Positions 8,268 through 17,956 of a stretch of DNA of 64,000 bases are shown here, piece by piece. Under the pieces are notes generated by a model. That model ran no database searches. It saw only the letters and a program-made list of their open reading frames with translations, and was not told where the DNA came from. The first letter of the stretch is position 1. Each line of letters starts with the position of its first letter. The stretch lies in NCBI RefSeq assembly GCF_013170845.1, contig NZ_CP033367.1, positions 62,001 through 126,000 on the forward strand, given 5' to 3'. The stretch comes from Mesorhizobium loti R88b (GTDB taxonomy: Bacteria; Pseudomonadota; Alphaproteobacteria; Rhizobiales; Rhizobiaceae). A program made the position numbers and the translations under genes.

Positions 8268-10150
8268 TGAGGCGGCAATCGATCACGATGCTGCGCCGCC
8301 GCGATTTCCTGGCCCTGGGTGGGGCTGCCGCGACTGCCGCCTTGCTGCCGGGACAAGCGTTCGCCGACATTGCGACCGGCGTCAAGCTGCACGGCCTGTC
8401 GGCCTTTGGCGACCTCAAATACAAGGCGGATTTCGCGCATTTCGACTATGTGAACGTCGAAGCGCCAACCGGGGGCATATTCAATTTCTCGCCACCCAAC
8501 TGGGGTTACAATCAGGACACACAAACCTTCAACACGCTGAACTCCTTCGCCGACAAGGGCGATGCGCCGCCGCGCATGGAGATGTGTTTCGATGGCCTCA
8601 TGGTGCGCGCGCTCGACGAACCGGACGCCGTCTATGGCCAGATCGCCGACGGCGTGACGCTGTCGGATGACCGCAACAGCTTCACCTTTTCGCTTCGCCC
8701 CGAGGCGCGTTTCCATGACGGCTCTTCGCTGACGGCGCAGGACGCCGCCTTCACCTTCAAGCTTTACAAGGAAAAAGGCCATCCCGATTTGTCGCTGGCG
8801 CTGACACACATGGCCGACGCCGTTGCCGTCGATGACCGCACGCTGCGACTTACCTTCTCGGGTAAGCAATCGGCCCGCACAGTACTCAACGTCGTGGAAT
8901 TCCCGATCCTGTCGAAGGCCTTCTACACGGCCAACCCATTCGACTCCTCGCAATTGAACCCGCCGCTCGGCTCCGGTGCCTACAAGGTCGGGCGCTTCTC
9001 GGCCGGCGCATGGATCGAGTACGACCGGGTGGCGGACTATTGGGGCCGCGACCTCCCGGTCAATCGCGGCCAGAACAATTTCGACATTATCCGCATCGAG
9101 TTCTACCAGAACCGCACTGCCGGCTTCGAAGCCTTCAAAAAGGGCGAGATCACCTACCGCGAAGAGTTCACCTCGCGCGTCTGGGCAACCGCCTACGACT
9201 TTCCTGCATTGACCGCCGGCAAGGTGGTCAAGCACGAATTCCCGGCCGAGAAACGCCCCACGATGCAGGGAACGGCGGTCAACCAGCGACGCGAACAGTT
9301 TCGTGACGCGCGGGTGCGTCAGGCAATTGCGCTGTGCTTCGATTTCGAATGGACGCGGCGCAACTTCTTTTACGGCTCCTACGAGCGCTCGCAATCGTGT
9401 TTCGAGAAATCGGATTTTCGTGCCGAAGGACCGCCATCGCCGCAAGAGTTGGCTCTGCTGGAGCCGCTGCGCGGCCAGATCCCGGCGGAGGTCTTCGGCG
9501 AGGCTGTCGCCCAACCTGCATCAGACGGCACCGGCCGCGACCGCAAGCTGCTTGGCCAGGCCGTGAAGCTGCTCAACGCGGCAGGCTGGAAACGGTCAGG
9601 TGACTTCGTCGTCAACGACAAGGGGGGCAGGCTCGCGGCCGAATTCATGGTCGATGACGACACCTTCGTTCAGGTCTATTCGCCTTGGGTCGCCAATATG
9701 AAAGCGATCGGCATCGACGCCACTATCCGGCTCGTGGATTCGGCCCAGTATCAGCTTCGCCAGAGTACGTTCGATTTTGACCTTATCTCGGCCGCTTTCT
9801 CATTTTCGGCGACCCCGACACGCGACGATCTTGAAGTCTTCTTCCACTCCAGAACCGCTGGCATTTCCGGCTCGCGCAACCTGCCGGGCGTCGCAAGCCC
9901 AGCAATCGATACGCTGATCGACGCGGTGGGGGCCGCAAAAGATCGCGAAAATCTGACGGTCGCAATGCGAGCGCTCGACCGGGTCTTGCGTGCGCGGTGC
10001 GATTGGATTCCTAGTTGGTCCCTGGCGAATCACCGAAGCGCCTATTGGGATATGTTCGGCTTTCCCGAGCAAAAACCCGATTTCGGCTTTCCGGTCGAGG
10101 CGCTGTGGTGGGTCGATAACGGCAAGGCGGCAAAAATTGGCAAAGGCTGA
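8267..10150 (+). CDS. Periplasmic peptide-binding protein, family 5, YejA type (second copy)
   Basis: 627-residue paralogue of the preceding gene, sharing HFDYVN, LGSGAYKVG and the C-terminal YRSAYWD-type region. The N-terminus carries a Tat-like motif (RRRDFLALGGAAA), so this copy may be exported folded, while the first copy has a plain Sec signal. The ATG at 8267 overlaps the previous stop (TGATG) and was chosen over an internal upstream ATG at 8210; an ATG seven codons later is also possible. Both binding proteins probably feed the same YejBEF transporter. Confidence 0.92.
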   Translation: MRRQSITMLRRRDFLALGGAAATAALLPGQAFADIATGVKLHGLSAFGDLKYKADFAHFDYVNVEAPTGGIFNFSPPNWGYNQDTQTFNTLNSFADKGDAPPRMEMCFDGLMVRALDEPDAVYGQIADGVTLSDDRNSFTFSLRPEARFHDGSSLTAQDAAFTFKLYKEKGHPDLSLALTHMADAVAVDDRTLRLTFSGKQSARTVLNVVEFPILSKAFYTANPFDSSQLNPPLGSGAYKVGRFSAGAWIEYDRVADYWGRDLPVNRGQNNFDIIRIEFYQNRTAGFEAFKKGEITYREEFTSRVWATAYDFPALTAGKVVKHEFPAEKRPTMQGTAVNQRREQFRDARVRQAIALCFDFEWTRRNFFYGSYERSQSCFEKSDFRAEGPPSPQELALLEPLRGQIPAEVFGEAVAQPASDGTGRDRKLLGQAVKLLNAAGWKRSGDFVVNDKGGRLAAEFMVDDDTFVQVYSPWVANMKAIGIDATIRLVDSAQYQLRQSTFDFDLISAAFSFSATPTRDDLEVFFHSRTAGISGSRNLPGVASPAIDTLIDAVGAAKDRENLTVAMRALDRVLRARCDWIPSWSLANHRSAYWDMFGFPEQKPDFGFPVEALWWVDNGKAAKIGKG

Positions 10151-10180
10151 GATAGCAGTCCAACGAGGGCATGAAGCCTG

Positions 10181-11275
10181 ATGGGCGCCTATATCCTGCG
10201 CCGTATCCTGCTGATGATCCCGACCCTGTTCGGCATCATGGCGATCTCTTTCGCCGTCATCCAGTTCGCGCCGGGCGGTCCGGTCGAGCAGATCATCGCC
10301 AAGCTGACCAATCAGGGTGGCAGCGACCGGCTCGGCGGTGGCGGCGGCGATGCGGGCGGCTCCAATTTCGATGCCGCCGGCGACGTCGGCTCGAAGTATC
10401 GCGGCGCCCAGGGACTCGATCCGGAATTCATCAAGAAACTGGAGAAGCAGTTCGGCTTCGACAAGCCGCCGCTCGAGCGCTTCGGCATGATGCTGTGGAA
10501 CTATGCGCGCTTCGATTTCGGCAATAGCTATTTCCGCGATATCTCGGTGCTCGACCTGATCCTGGAAAAGATGCCGGTTTCGATTTCTATCGGGCTTTGG
10601 ATCACGCTTCTTTCCTATCTGATCTCCATCCCGCTCGGCATTCGCAAGGCGGTCAAGGACGGCACACCCTTCGACATCTGGACGAGCGGCGTCGTCATTG
10701 TCGGCTATGCCATTCCGGGCTTCCTGTTCGGCATCATGCTGATGGTGCTGTTTGCTGGCGGCTCGTTCTGGGACTGGTTTCCGTTGCGCGGCATCGTCTC
10801 GGACAATTGGGACCAGTTGTCCTGGCCAGCCAAGATCGTCGACTATTTCTGGCACATGGCCTTGCCACTGACGGCGCTGGTGCTGTCGGCCTTCGCCACG
10901 ACGACACTTTTGACCAAGAACTCGTTCCTGGAAGAGATCCGCAAGCAGTATGTGGTGACCGCGCGCGCCAAGGGCCTGTCGGAACGACAGGTGCTCTATG
11001 GCCATGTCTTCCGCAACGCCATGCTCATCGTCATTGCCGGCTTTCCCGGTGCCTTCATCTCGGCCTTCTTCACCGGCTCGCTTTTGATCGAGAACATCTT
11101 TTCGCTCGATGGGCTCGGCCTGCTCGGCTTCCGCTCGGTGGTCGAGCGTGACTATCCCGTCGTGTTCGCCAATCTCTACATCTTCTCGCTGCTTGGGCTG
11201 TTCGTCGGATTGCTGTCCGACCTCATCTACACCTGGGTCGATCCGCGCATCGATTTCGAGCGGAGAGACGTCTGA
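10181..11275 (+). CDS. yejB: Oligopeptide ABC transporter permease YejB
   Basis: 364-residue inner-membrane permease of the DppB/OppB family. The N-terminal [18 protein letters not shown] segment and the PGGPVEQII loop are typical of YejB. A Gly-rich insertion lies at about 47-66. The cytoplasmic coupling EAA-type loop is in the [20 protein letters not shown] region. It starts 30 bp after the second yejA and overlaps yejE by one base. Confidence 0.95.
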   Translation: MGAYILRRILLMIPTLFGIMAISFAVIQFAPGGPVEQIIAKLTNQGGSDRLGGGGGDAGGSNFDAAGDVGSKYRGAQGLDPEFIKKLEKQFGFDKPPLERFGMMLWNYARFDFGNSYFRDISVLDLILEKMPVSISIGLWITLLSYLISIPLGIRKAVKDGTPFDIWTSGVVIVGYAIPGFLFGIMLMVLFAGGSFWDWFPLRGIVSDNWDQLSWPAKIVDYFWHMALPLTALVLSAFATTTLLTKNSFLEEIRKQYVVTARAKGLSERQVLYGHVFRNAMLIVIAGFPGAFISAFFTGSLLIENIFSLDGLGLLGFRSVVERDYPVVFANLYIFSLLGLFVGLLSDLIYTWVDPRIDFERRDV

Positions 11276-12420
11276 TGTCGGAGGCAAGCGTTACCGCCGG
11301 AGTGGTGCCGGAGCGAATCGCACGGCCATTTCTGTCGCCGCTCAACAAGCGCCGCCTGCAGAATTTCAGGGCCAACCGGCGCGGTTTCTGGTCGTTGTGG
11401 ATTTTCCTTGTCCTGTTCGTGCTGTCGCTGTTTGCCGAATTCATCGCCAACGACAAGCCGATCATCGCCTCCTACAAGGGCGAGATCCTGTTTCCGGTGC
11501 TGGTTGCCTACCCCGAGGAAAAATTTGGCGGCTTCTATGCCGTCACCGACTATCGCGACCCGGTGATCCTGGACGAGATCAACACCCATGGCTGGATGAT
11601 CTGGCCGCCGGTGCGCTACTCCTACCAGACCGTCAACAACGCCATCCCGGAAGCCGCACCGGCCAAGCCGTCCTGGGAGTATGACGCCACGAAGCGCTGC
11701 AACCAGTATCCGCAAGGCGCTGCGGATCCGGCCTGCATCGTCGGCAACTGGAACTGGCTCGGCACCGACGACCAGGCGCGTGATGTGCTGGCACGGGTCA
11801 TCTACGGCTTTCGCATTTCGGTGCTGTTCGGCCTGATCCTGACCGCCGGCTCGGCCCTGATCGGCGTCGGCGCCGGCGCCCTGCAGGGCTATTTCGGCGG
11901 CTGGACCGATCTCCTGTTCCAGCGCTTCATCGAAATCTGGTCGGCGATCCCGGTGCTCTATCTGCTGCTCATCGTCGCCGCCATCCTGCCGCCGGGCTTC
12001 TTCATCCTGCTCGGCCTGATGCTGTTGTTCTCCTGGGTGGCGCTGGTCGGCGTCGTGCGGGCCGAGTTCCTGCGCGCCCGCAACTTCGAATATGTCAACG
12101 CGGCGCGCGCGCTCGGCGTGCCCAACCGCACCATCATGTTCCGGCATTTGCTGCCCAACGCCATGGTGGCGACATTGACCTTCCTGCCGTTCTTGCTCTC
12201 CGGCTCGATCTCGACACTGACCTCGCTCGACTATCTCGGCTTTGGCCTGCCGCCGGGTTCTGCTTCGCTCGGCGAACTGCTCAAGCAGGCGCAGCGCAAC
12301 CTCAATGCGCCGTGGCTCGGCATTTCCGGCTTCGTCGTCATCTCGCTGATGCTGTCGCTGCTGGTGTTTGTCGGTGAGGCGACGCGCGATGCCTTCGATC
12401 CGCGCAAGACGTTCAGATGA
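11275..12420 (+). CDS. yejE: Oligopeptide ABC transporter permease YejE
   Basis: 381-residue DppC/OppC-family permease. The N-terminal LSPLNKRRLQNFRANRRGFW and the long periplasmic loop with NWLGTDDQARDVLARVIYG are family hallmarks. The EAA loop is in NAARALGVPNRTIMFRHLLPNA. It overlaps yejB by one base and yejF by four bases (ATGA). Confidence 0.96.
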   Translation: MSEASVTAGVVPERIARPFLSPLNKRRLQNFRANRRGFWSLWIFLVLFVLSLFAEFIANDKPIIASYKGEILFPVLVAYPEEKFGGFYAVTDYRDPVILDEINTHGWMIWPPVRYSYQTVNNAIPEAAPAKPSWEYDATKRCNQYPQGAADPACIVGNWNWLGTDDQARDVLARVIYGFRISVLFGLILTAGSALIGVGAGALQGYFGGWTDLLFQRFIEIWSAIPVLYLLLIVAAILPPGFFILLGLMLLFSWVALVGVVRAEFLRARNFEYVNAARALGVPNRTIMFRHLLPNAMVATLTFLPFLLSGSISTLTSLDYLGFGLPPGSASLGELLKQAQRNLNAPWLGISGFVVISLMLSLLVFVGEATRDAFDPRKTFR

Positions 12421-14048
12421 GCGAAGCGCCCCTGCTCAGCGTACAGGATCTCAGCGTCGCCTTCAGCCAGGGCGGCGGCCAGTCTGTTGCCGTCGACCAC
12501 ATCTCCTTCGATATCGCCAAGGGTGAGACGGTGGCGCTGGTCGGGGAATCCGGTTCCGGCAAATCTGTGTCGGCGCTGTCGGTGCTCAAGCTGCTGCCCT
12601 ATCCCAGCGCCAGCCATCCCTCAGGCAAGATGCTGTTCCAGGGCGCCGACCTCTTGGCCATGAACGAGAAGCAGTTGCGGCAGGTGCGCGGCAACAAGAT
12701 CACCATGATCTTCCAGGAGCCGATGACCTCGCTCAACCCGCTGCACACGATCGAGCACCAGATCGTCGAGATCCTGAAACTCCATCAGGGCATGGCCGAC
12801 CGGCCGGCCAAGGCACGCACGCTTGCCCTGCTGAACGAGGTCGGTATCCGCGAGCCCGAAAAACGTCTCGATGCCTATCCGCACCAGCTCTCCGGCGGTC
12901 AGCGCCAGCGCGTGATGATCGCCATGGCGCTGGCCAACGAACCGGAACTGCTGATCGCCGACGAGCCGACGACAGCGCTCGATGTGACCGTGCAAGCGCA
13001 GATCCTCGAACTGCTGGCCGGCCTCAAAAGCCGCAAGGGCATGTCGATGCTGTTCATCACCCACGATCTCGGCATCGTGCGCAAGATCGCCGACCGGGTC
13101 TGCGTGATGACCAAGGGCAAGATCGTCGAGACCGGCCCGACCAAGGACATCTTCGCCAACCCGCAGCACGCCTATACCAAGCATCTGCTGGCGGCCGAAC
13201 CGAAGGGGAAGCCGCCGGCCGCCAACGCCGATGCCAAGCCGGTCATGACCGGCAAGGACATCAAGGTCTGGTTCCCGATCAAGAAGGGGTTTTTCCGAAC
13301 CCCCGTCGACAATGTGAAGGCGGTCGACGGCATCGATGTCACCGTACGCGCCGGCCAGACGTTGGGCGTGGTCGGCGAATCCGGTTCCGGCAAGACGACA
13401 CTCGGCCTGGCCCTGGCGCGCATGATCTCGTCGACCGGAACCATCCAGTTCAATGGGCGTGACATCAACCAGCTCACCTTCAACGCCATGCGGCCGCTCA
13501 GGCGCGAATTGCAGATCGTCTTCCAGGATCCGTTCGGATCGCTCAGCCCGCGCATGTCGATTGCCGAGATCATCGAGGAAGGGCTCAAGATTCACGAGCC
13601 GAAGCTGTCGCCGGACGAGCGCGATGACAAGGTGGCCGCCGTGCTGAAGGAGGTCGGTCTTGATCCAGCGACCCGCAACCGTTATCCGCACGAGTTTTCC
13701 GGCGGCCAGCGCCAGCGTGTCGCGATCGCGCGCGCCATGGTGCTCAACCCGCGCTTCGTAATGCTGGACGAGCCGACATCGGCGCTCGACATGAGCGTGC
13801 AGGCGCAGGTCGTCGACCTCCTGCGCAATCTGCAAGCCAAGCACGACCTCGCCTATCTCTTCATCAGCCATGACCTCAAGGTCATCCGGGCGCTTGCCAA
13901 CGACGTTATCGTCATGCGCAATGGCAGGATTGTCGAAGCCGGGCCTTCCCAGCAGATTTTTGAAAATCCGCAAACCGACTATACTCGGGCGCTGATCTCG
14001 GCCGCGTTCAAGATCGAGACGGCACCGGTCGGCATCGTCAGCGAGTAA
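12417..14048 (+). CDS. yejF: Oligopeptide ABC transporter ATP-binding protein YejF (two fused nucleotide-binding domains)
   Basis: 543-residue tandem ATPase that energises YejBE. Domain 1 has Walker A GESGSGKS at 43-50 and an LSGGQRQR signature. Domain 2 has Walker A GESGSGKT near 320-327 and FSGGQRQR. Each is followed by a DEPT Walker B. A YejF protein normally replaces the separate DppD and DppF subunits, so the operon is complete. Confidence 0.96.
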   Translation: MSEAPLLSVQDLSVAFSQGGGQSVAVDHISFDIAKGETVALVGESGSGKSVSALSVLKLLPYPSASHPSGKMLFQGADLLAMNEKQLRQVRGNKITMIFQEPMTSLNPLHTIEHQIVEILKLHQGMADRPAKARTLALLNEVGIREPEKRLDAYPHQLSGGQRQRVMIAMALANEPELLIADEPTTALDVTVQAQILELLAGLKSRKGMSMLFITHDLGIVRKIADRVCVMTKGKIVETGPTKDIFANPQHAYTKHLLAAEPKGKPPAANADAKPVMTGKDIKVWFPIKKGFFRTPVDNVKAVDGIDVTVRAGQTLGVVGESGSGKTTLGLALARMISSTGTIQFNGRDINQLTFNAMRPLRRELQIVFQDPFGSLSPRMSIAEIIEEGLKIHEPKLSPDERDDKVAAVLKEVGLDPATRNRYPHEFSGGQRQRVAIARAMVLNPRFVMLDEPTSALDMSVQAQVVDLLRNLQAKHDLAYLFISHDLKVIRALANDVIVMRNGRIVEAGPSQQIFENPQTDYTRALISAAFKIETAPVGIVSE

Positions 14049-14077
14049 TCCATTTAAAGAGGGACCAGAACACCGCG

Positions 14078-15019
14078 ATGGAAAAAGGCCGCATCCTGCT
14101 TGCCGTCACAGGCTTTCATCCGCAGCGCTGGCGCGACCTTTTGTCGGCCGAGCGCGAGGTGGTGCTGGAGCCGGACGGCGCGAAGGATCCGTCGATCACT
14201 TATGCGGTGGTGTGGAAGCAGAAGCCGAACCTGTTGTCGTCGCTGCCCAATCTGCGCGCCATCTTCTCGATCGGCGCCGGCGTCGACCATGTCTTCGCCG
14301 ATCCTGGCCTGCCTGACGTGCCGATCGTCCGGGTCGTCGCCGACAACCTCACCCAGTACATGACCGAATATGTCGTCTGGCGGGTGCTCGATCACCATCG
14401 CCAGGGCCTGCTCTACCGACAACAGCAGCCGAAGAAGACCTGGCACGAGCCGCCGCAGAGGCCGGCCGGCGACATCTCAGTCGGCATTATGGGGCTTGGC
14501 AATCTCGGCCGCGCCGCGGCCTCGGTGCTTCTGTCGCTCGGCTTCGCGGTCAATGGCTGGTCGCGCAACGAACGGCCGATGCAAGGGGTTGCAACCTATG
14601 CCGGCGAGGCCGGACTGATCCCCTTCCTTAAGGCGACCGATATCTTGGTCGTGCTGTTGCCGCTGACGCCGGACACGCAAGGCATCATCAACTACGGCGT
14701 GCTGAAGGAATTGCGGAAACGCAACGGCCTCGGCGGCTCGGTGCTGATCAATGCCGGACGCGGCCGGCTGCAGAAAGATGCCGACATCGTGCGGGCGCTG
14801 GATGACGGCACGTTGAAGGAGGCGAGCCTCGACGTGTTCGAGGTCGAACCGTTGCCCAAGACCAGCCCGCTGTGGAGCCATCCGAAAGTGTTCGTGACGC
14901 CGCACGCCGCGGCGACCTCCGATCCCACGCATCTGGCGCCGATCATGCTGCGCCAGATGGACGCCTTCGAGCGTGGCGAAAAGCTCGATAATCTGGTGGA
15001 TCGCAAGGCGGGGTACTAG
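14078..15019 (+). CDS. ghrA: Glyoxylate/hydroxypyruvate reductase A
   Basis: 313-residue NAD(P)H-dependent D-2-hydroxyacid dehydrogenase. The Rossmann motif GLGNLG begins near residue 149. Conserved segments are SIGAGVDHV, NAGRGRLQ with the substrate-binding Arg, and the ASLDVFEVEPLP and THPH-like TPHAAA catalytic regions. It lies 29 bp downstream of yejF and may be co-transcribed. Its stop codon sits in a short CTAGCTG/CAGCTAG hairpin shared with the end of the convergent cytochrome b561 gene. Confidence 0.9.
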   Translation: MEKGRILLAVTGFHPQRWRDLLSAEREVVLEPDGAKDPSITYAVVWKQKPNLLSSLPNLRAIFSIGAGVDHVFADPGLPDVPIVRVVADNLTQYMTEYVVWRVLDHHRQGLLYRQQQPKKTWHEPPQRPAGDISVGIMGLGNLGRAAASVLLSLGFAVNGWSRNERPMQGVATYAGEAGLIPFLKATDILVVLLPLTPDTQGIINYGVLKELRKRNGLGGSVLINAGRGRLQKDADIVRALDDGTLKEASLDVFEVEPLPKTSPLWSHPKVFVTPHAAATSDPTHLAPIMLRQMDAFERGEKLDNLVDRKAGY

Positions 15020-15028
15020 CTGGTCCAG

Positions 15029-15586
15029 CTAGATCATACGGGAGAGCACTTCGTCTCGTTTGACGATGTGATGCCAAACGACCGCGGCCAGGTGCAAAGA
15101 AAGCGCGGCGAAAAAGACATAGGCGCCGTAGTGATGAACCGTCGCCAGCAAGCGCCCTGTATGTCGATTTTCCGGTAAGAGATTCGGCCAGTTGAACAGT
15201 CCGAACCATGGCAAGCTGCGCCCTTCGGACGCCGAAGTGATATAGCCGGACACCGGCATCGCCGCCATCAACAGATAAAGCGTGCCGTGTACCATGTGGG
15301 ACGCCAGCCGTTCATGCCGTGGAGGTGCGATCGTCCGACGCGGCTCCCCCAGCATCGCGCGCAGCGGTATGCGAAGCACGATGAGCACCAGAGCCGTCAT
15401 CCCGAGCGATTTGTGAATGTCCAGCAAGAACTGCCGTTCGGCCGATCCGGGTACGAGATAGGAGCAGTACAGTCCGATCGCCAAAGCCGCGATTATGACT
15501 ATTGCCATGAGCCAATGTACGAGCCGTTGTACCCAGTGGTATCGGATCGGCAGGTTCGCGATGGCCTCGATAGACCCTGGGCTCAT
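15029..15586 (-). CDS. Cytochrome b561 family protein
   Basis: 185-residue four-helix membrane dihaem cytochrome that may take electrons from quinol. Likely haem-ligand histidines are in HWVQRLVHW (helix 1), DIHKSLGM (helix 2) and HHYGAYVFFAALSLHLAA (helix 4). The ATG at 15586 is preferred because the protein then opens MSPGSIEAIANLPIRYHW, as in relatives; an in-frame start at 15649 would add 21 residues. The 250 bp upstream, before the next leftward gene, show no other gene. Confidence 0.88.
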   Translation of the reverse strand: MSPGSIEAIANLPIRYHWVQRLVHWLMAIVIIAALAIGLYCSYLVPGSAERQFLLDIHKSLGMTALVLIVLRIPLRAMLGEPRRTIAPPRHERLASHMVHGTLYLLMAAMPVSGYITSASEGRSLPWFGLFNWPNLLPENRHTGRLLATVHHYGAYVFFAALSLHLAAVVWHHIVKRDEVLSRMI

Positions 15587-15837
15587 CCGCTTGTTTCCCT
15601 TCTCGATGGCGTCTTTCGCCGTCGCCTGTGGCTCTCGGCAGCCAAGCATTCCGGTGATTCAGGAGAGGGAATTAGCGTTAAGCAGTCCGCCGCACGAGTT
15701 AATATTCTGTAAGAAACGCCAGGGCCTGGTGGCCCACATAGCGCCTCGTGCCTTTCGCGTCGTTTCGAGTTGGCCTCGAACGCCGCGCCTTGATGGTGGT
15801 GAATTGTTCCCGCTTAGAGGTGATCAGGAAAGGGCTC

Positions 15838-16365
15838 TTACCTGGCCAGGTCCCACTCCTGAAAGCACTTCTTGATCGCGTGCAGGGAAGACAGTTGCAG
15901 CTTTGGCAGATCGAGCTGCTCGAACATCGCCTGGTATCTCTGGCGGTTCTTCGGCGTGGTCACGGCGATGTGGTGGATCATGTCCCATTTGACGCTGTCG
16001 CGTCCGCCCGCCAGGGCGCCGCGCCTCTCCTTCTCGAACAGGGTTCGCCTGAAATAACGCAGCAGGCTTGCCGGCGTGGAGATGTCCAGCAGGATCAGCC
16101 CCGTCGCCCGCTGAAACCGTTGCGGCATGCAGTTCGAGTAGTTTCCATCCATCACCCAACGTTCGCCGGCAATCGCGGCGTCATGCAAGGCAATGAATTC
16201 GGACTTGGGACGCGGTTCCCAGTCCGTGTTGGGCAGGTGATGAAGCAGATCGAGGTGAACAGGCTCCAGGCCACGCTTGCGGGCAATCGCGTCGGCCAGG
16301 GTCGACTTGCCGCTGTTGGACGGCCCCAGGATGCATATGCGGTTTCCAAGATCCGAAAGATTCAT
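15838..16365 (-). CDS. P-loop NTPase, FlaR/adenylate-kinase-like
   Basis: 175-residue protein starting MNLSDLGNRICILGPSNSGK, with the Walker A GPSNSGKS at 14-21. The layout (P-loop, HLDLLHHLP, then ERWVMDGNYS, then LLDISTPASLLRYFRRTL) matches the FlaR-type group sometimes called DNA topology modulation proteins. These are small nucleotide-kinase-like proteins of uncertain substrate. The start at 16365 was chosen over a longer frame whose first 100 codons overlap the neighbouring lipoprotein gene. Confidence 0.8.
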   Translation of the reverse strand: MNLSDLGNRICILGPSNSGKSTLADAIARKRGLEPVHLDLLHHLPNTDWEPRPKSEFIALHDAAIAGERWVMDGNYSNCMPQRFQRATGLILLDISTPASLLRYFRRTLFEKERRGALAGGRDSVKWDMIHHIAVTTPKNRQRYQAMFEQLDLPKLQLSSLHAIKKCFQEWDLAR

Positions 16366-16424
16366 CCGATGTTGCCCGTACAAGGATGCAGCTTGGCGCC
16401 AACAAGTTTCTGGAGCGGCCTGTC

Positions 16425-16784
16425 TTAGCCGGGCAGAGTGAACTTCTTCTGCTTGTCCGGCTTGCCGCAGTCGCGGCGCTCGATCGACCGGTTCATGGCA
16501 TCGATCTCGCCTGACGCCTTGTCGCTGTCGCGCTGGGCCTTGGAGCGCATGTCGGGCGTGAACGGGCCGAAACCCATCGCGGGATTGTTGAAGGCCGGTT
16601 TCGCAGTCACTGGAAGGTTGTTCTGCTGCGCCAACCCATTGCGCTGCGCCAGCAACTGAGGGCACGGCACGCTGTCATATTGCAGCGAGGACTCAATGTT
16701 GGCGTCCTGCCGCTCGGACATCGAATTGCCGACGCAGCCAGCGGTTGCCAGGCAAGAGGCCAAGATCATCATGTTCCAGCGCAT
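16425..16784 (-). CDS. Small putative lipoprotein of unknown function
   Basis: 119 residues. The N-terminus MRWNMMILASCLATAGC looks like a lipoprotein signal with Cys17 as the acylated residue, although the -3 position is Thr rather than the preferred Leu. The mature part is polar and contains CPQLLAQRN and a PGFGP-like NPAMGFGPFTPDMRSK segment. A strong GGAGGGAG ribosome binding site precedes the ATG at 16784. I do not recognise a function. Confidence 0.7.
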   Translation of the reverse strand: MRWNMMILASCLATAGCVGNSMSERQDANIESSLQYDSVPCPQLLAQRNGLAQQNNLPVTAKPAFNNPAMGFGPFTPDMRSKAQRDSDKASGEIDAMNRSIERRDCGKPDKQKKFTLPG

Positions 16785-16933
16785 CTGATATGCTCCCTCC
16801 TGATATCTCGCGCGCCCCGTTTTACCCGCGCACGCGATTCGGGCTTTTTCGCAGCAGATGCTTAGCAGATACTGATGGGACAATACCCCTTTGGGGCAGG
16901 AAGCATCGCCGCATTGGCCCGATTGTGAACGCT

Positions 16934-17851
16934 TCAGGCTGCGTGGACTTTCCCGGCCACAACGACCAGCCCGTCGACGGGTTCCCGACGATCCTGCCGG
17001 ATCACGGTTGTTTCCAAGGATAGGATCGAAAACCCGTTGGCGGCCAGGATTTCACGCACATAGGTTTCCGAATGCGCGTAACGGCGCGATGGCCGCAACA
17101 CGAAATCGCCGCTGCCGCCCAATTTTTCGACGGAAAAGGCGAACAGGCCATCCCCGGCAAGCAAGCCGGCAATCGTCTTCACCATGCCGTCGAGCGCGCC
17201 GACATAGATGAAGACGTCGGCCACTGTCACCAGCTCGGCTTTCGGGCCGGCATAGGAGAAATCCCGCAGATCGGCCTTGCCGAGGAAATCATAGATGCCC
17301 TTGGCCCGCGCCTGCTTCAGCATTCCAGTCGAAATGTCATAGCCTTCCAGCCGGTCGGCAATCGGCCGGAGCCTCTGCCCCATCAGGCCGGTGCCGCAGC
17401 CGAGATCGAGCGCCAGCGGGAAGCGACCCGGCCTTGCCGTTCGAATGGCTCGATCCAGCAACCCAGGCAGCCGGTAACCCAGTCTGTCGACCAGTGACTC
17501 ATCGAAGCTCTCGGCATAATGGTCGAACAGTGTCTCGACGAAAGCGCTGGGGAGCGCGTCGGACGCCGGCGCCTTGCCGATCAATTGCAGGTTCAGCGCA
17601 GCACCCTGACGATCCGTCGGATCGAGTTGCAGCGACACCGTCCATGCCTGCGCGGCCAGATCCTGCGCACCCGCCGCTTGCTGCATTTCGCCAAGGCGGA
17701 ACCAGCCCATCGCCCATTGCGGGGTGAGTTCCAGAGCACCGAGCAGCAATTCCGCCGCCGCCGCGTGATCGCCATCGGCATGCAGCATCTCGGCATAGTC
17801 GGCGCGGCGGTCAGCGTTCAAGTCGCCGGACGAGGCCTGAAGCGGTTTCAT
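16934..17851 (-). CDS. SAM-dependent methyltransferase with N-terminal TPR repeats
   Basis: 305 residues. The N-terminal third (about 10-100) has tetratricopeptide-like helices (ADYAEMLHADGDHAAAAELL and a second repeat). A class I methyltransferase domain follows, with motif I LDLGCGTGLMG and motif II-like GYDISTGML. This matches the group annotated as predicted TPR-repeat methyltransferases; the substrate is unknown. The start at 17851 gives the family-like length. An open frame continues upstream to 18643, but that part is antisense to the exonuclease gene. Confidence 0.85.
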   Translation of the reverse strand: MKPLQASSGDLNADRRADYAEMLHADGDHAAAAELLLGALELTPQWAMGWFRLGEMQQAAGAQDLAAQAWTVSLQLDPTDRQGAALNLQLIGKAPASDALPSAFVETLFDHYAESFDESLVDRLGYRLPGLLDRAIRTARPGRFPLALDLGCGTGLMGQRLRPIADRLEGYDISTGMLKQARAKGIYDFLGKADLRDFSYAGPKAELVTVADVFIYVGALDGMVKTIAGLLAGDGLFAFSVEKLGGSGDFVLRPSRRYAHSETYVREILAANGFSILSLETTVIRQDRREPVDGLVVVAGKVHAA

Positions 17852-17956
17852 GGCGATGGGTCCTGCCGGCGGATGGAACCGGCGATGCTGTATGCGGGAG
17901 TCAGCAGTCTCTGACAACAGGCTTCCCGCCGCGGAATTATATCCTATCTCTAGATA

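Noticed and set aside
9800..11287. Leftward 495-codon open frame opposite yejA2 and yejB
   Set aside because: Antisense shadow; composition is dominated by Asp, Arg, Gln and His with no fold pattern, while the sense strand has clear transporter motifs.
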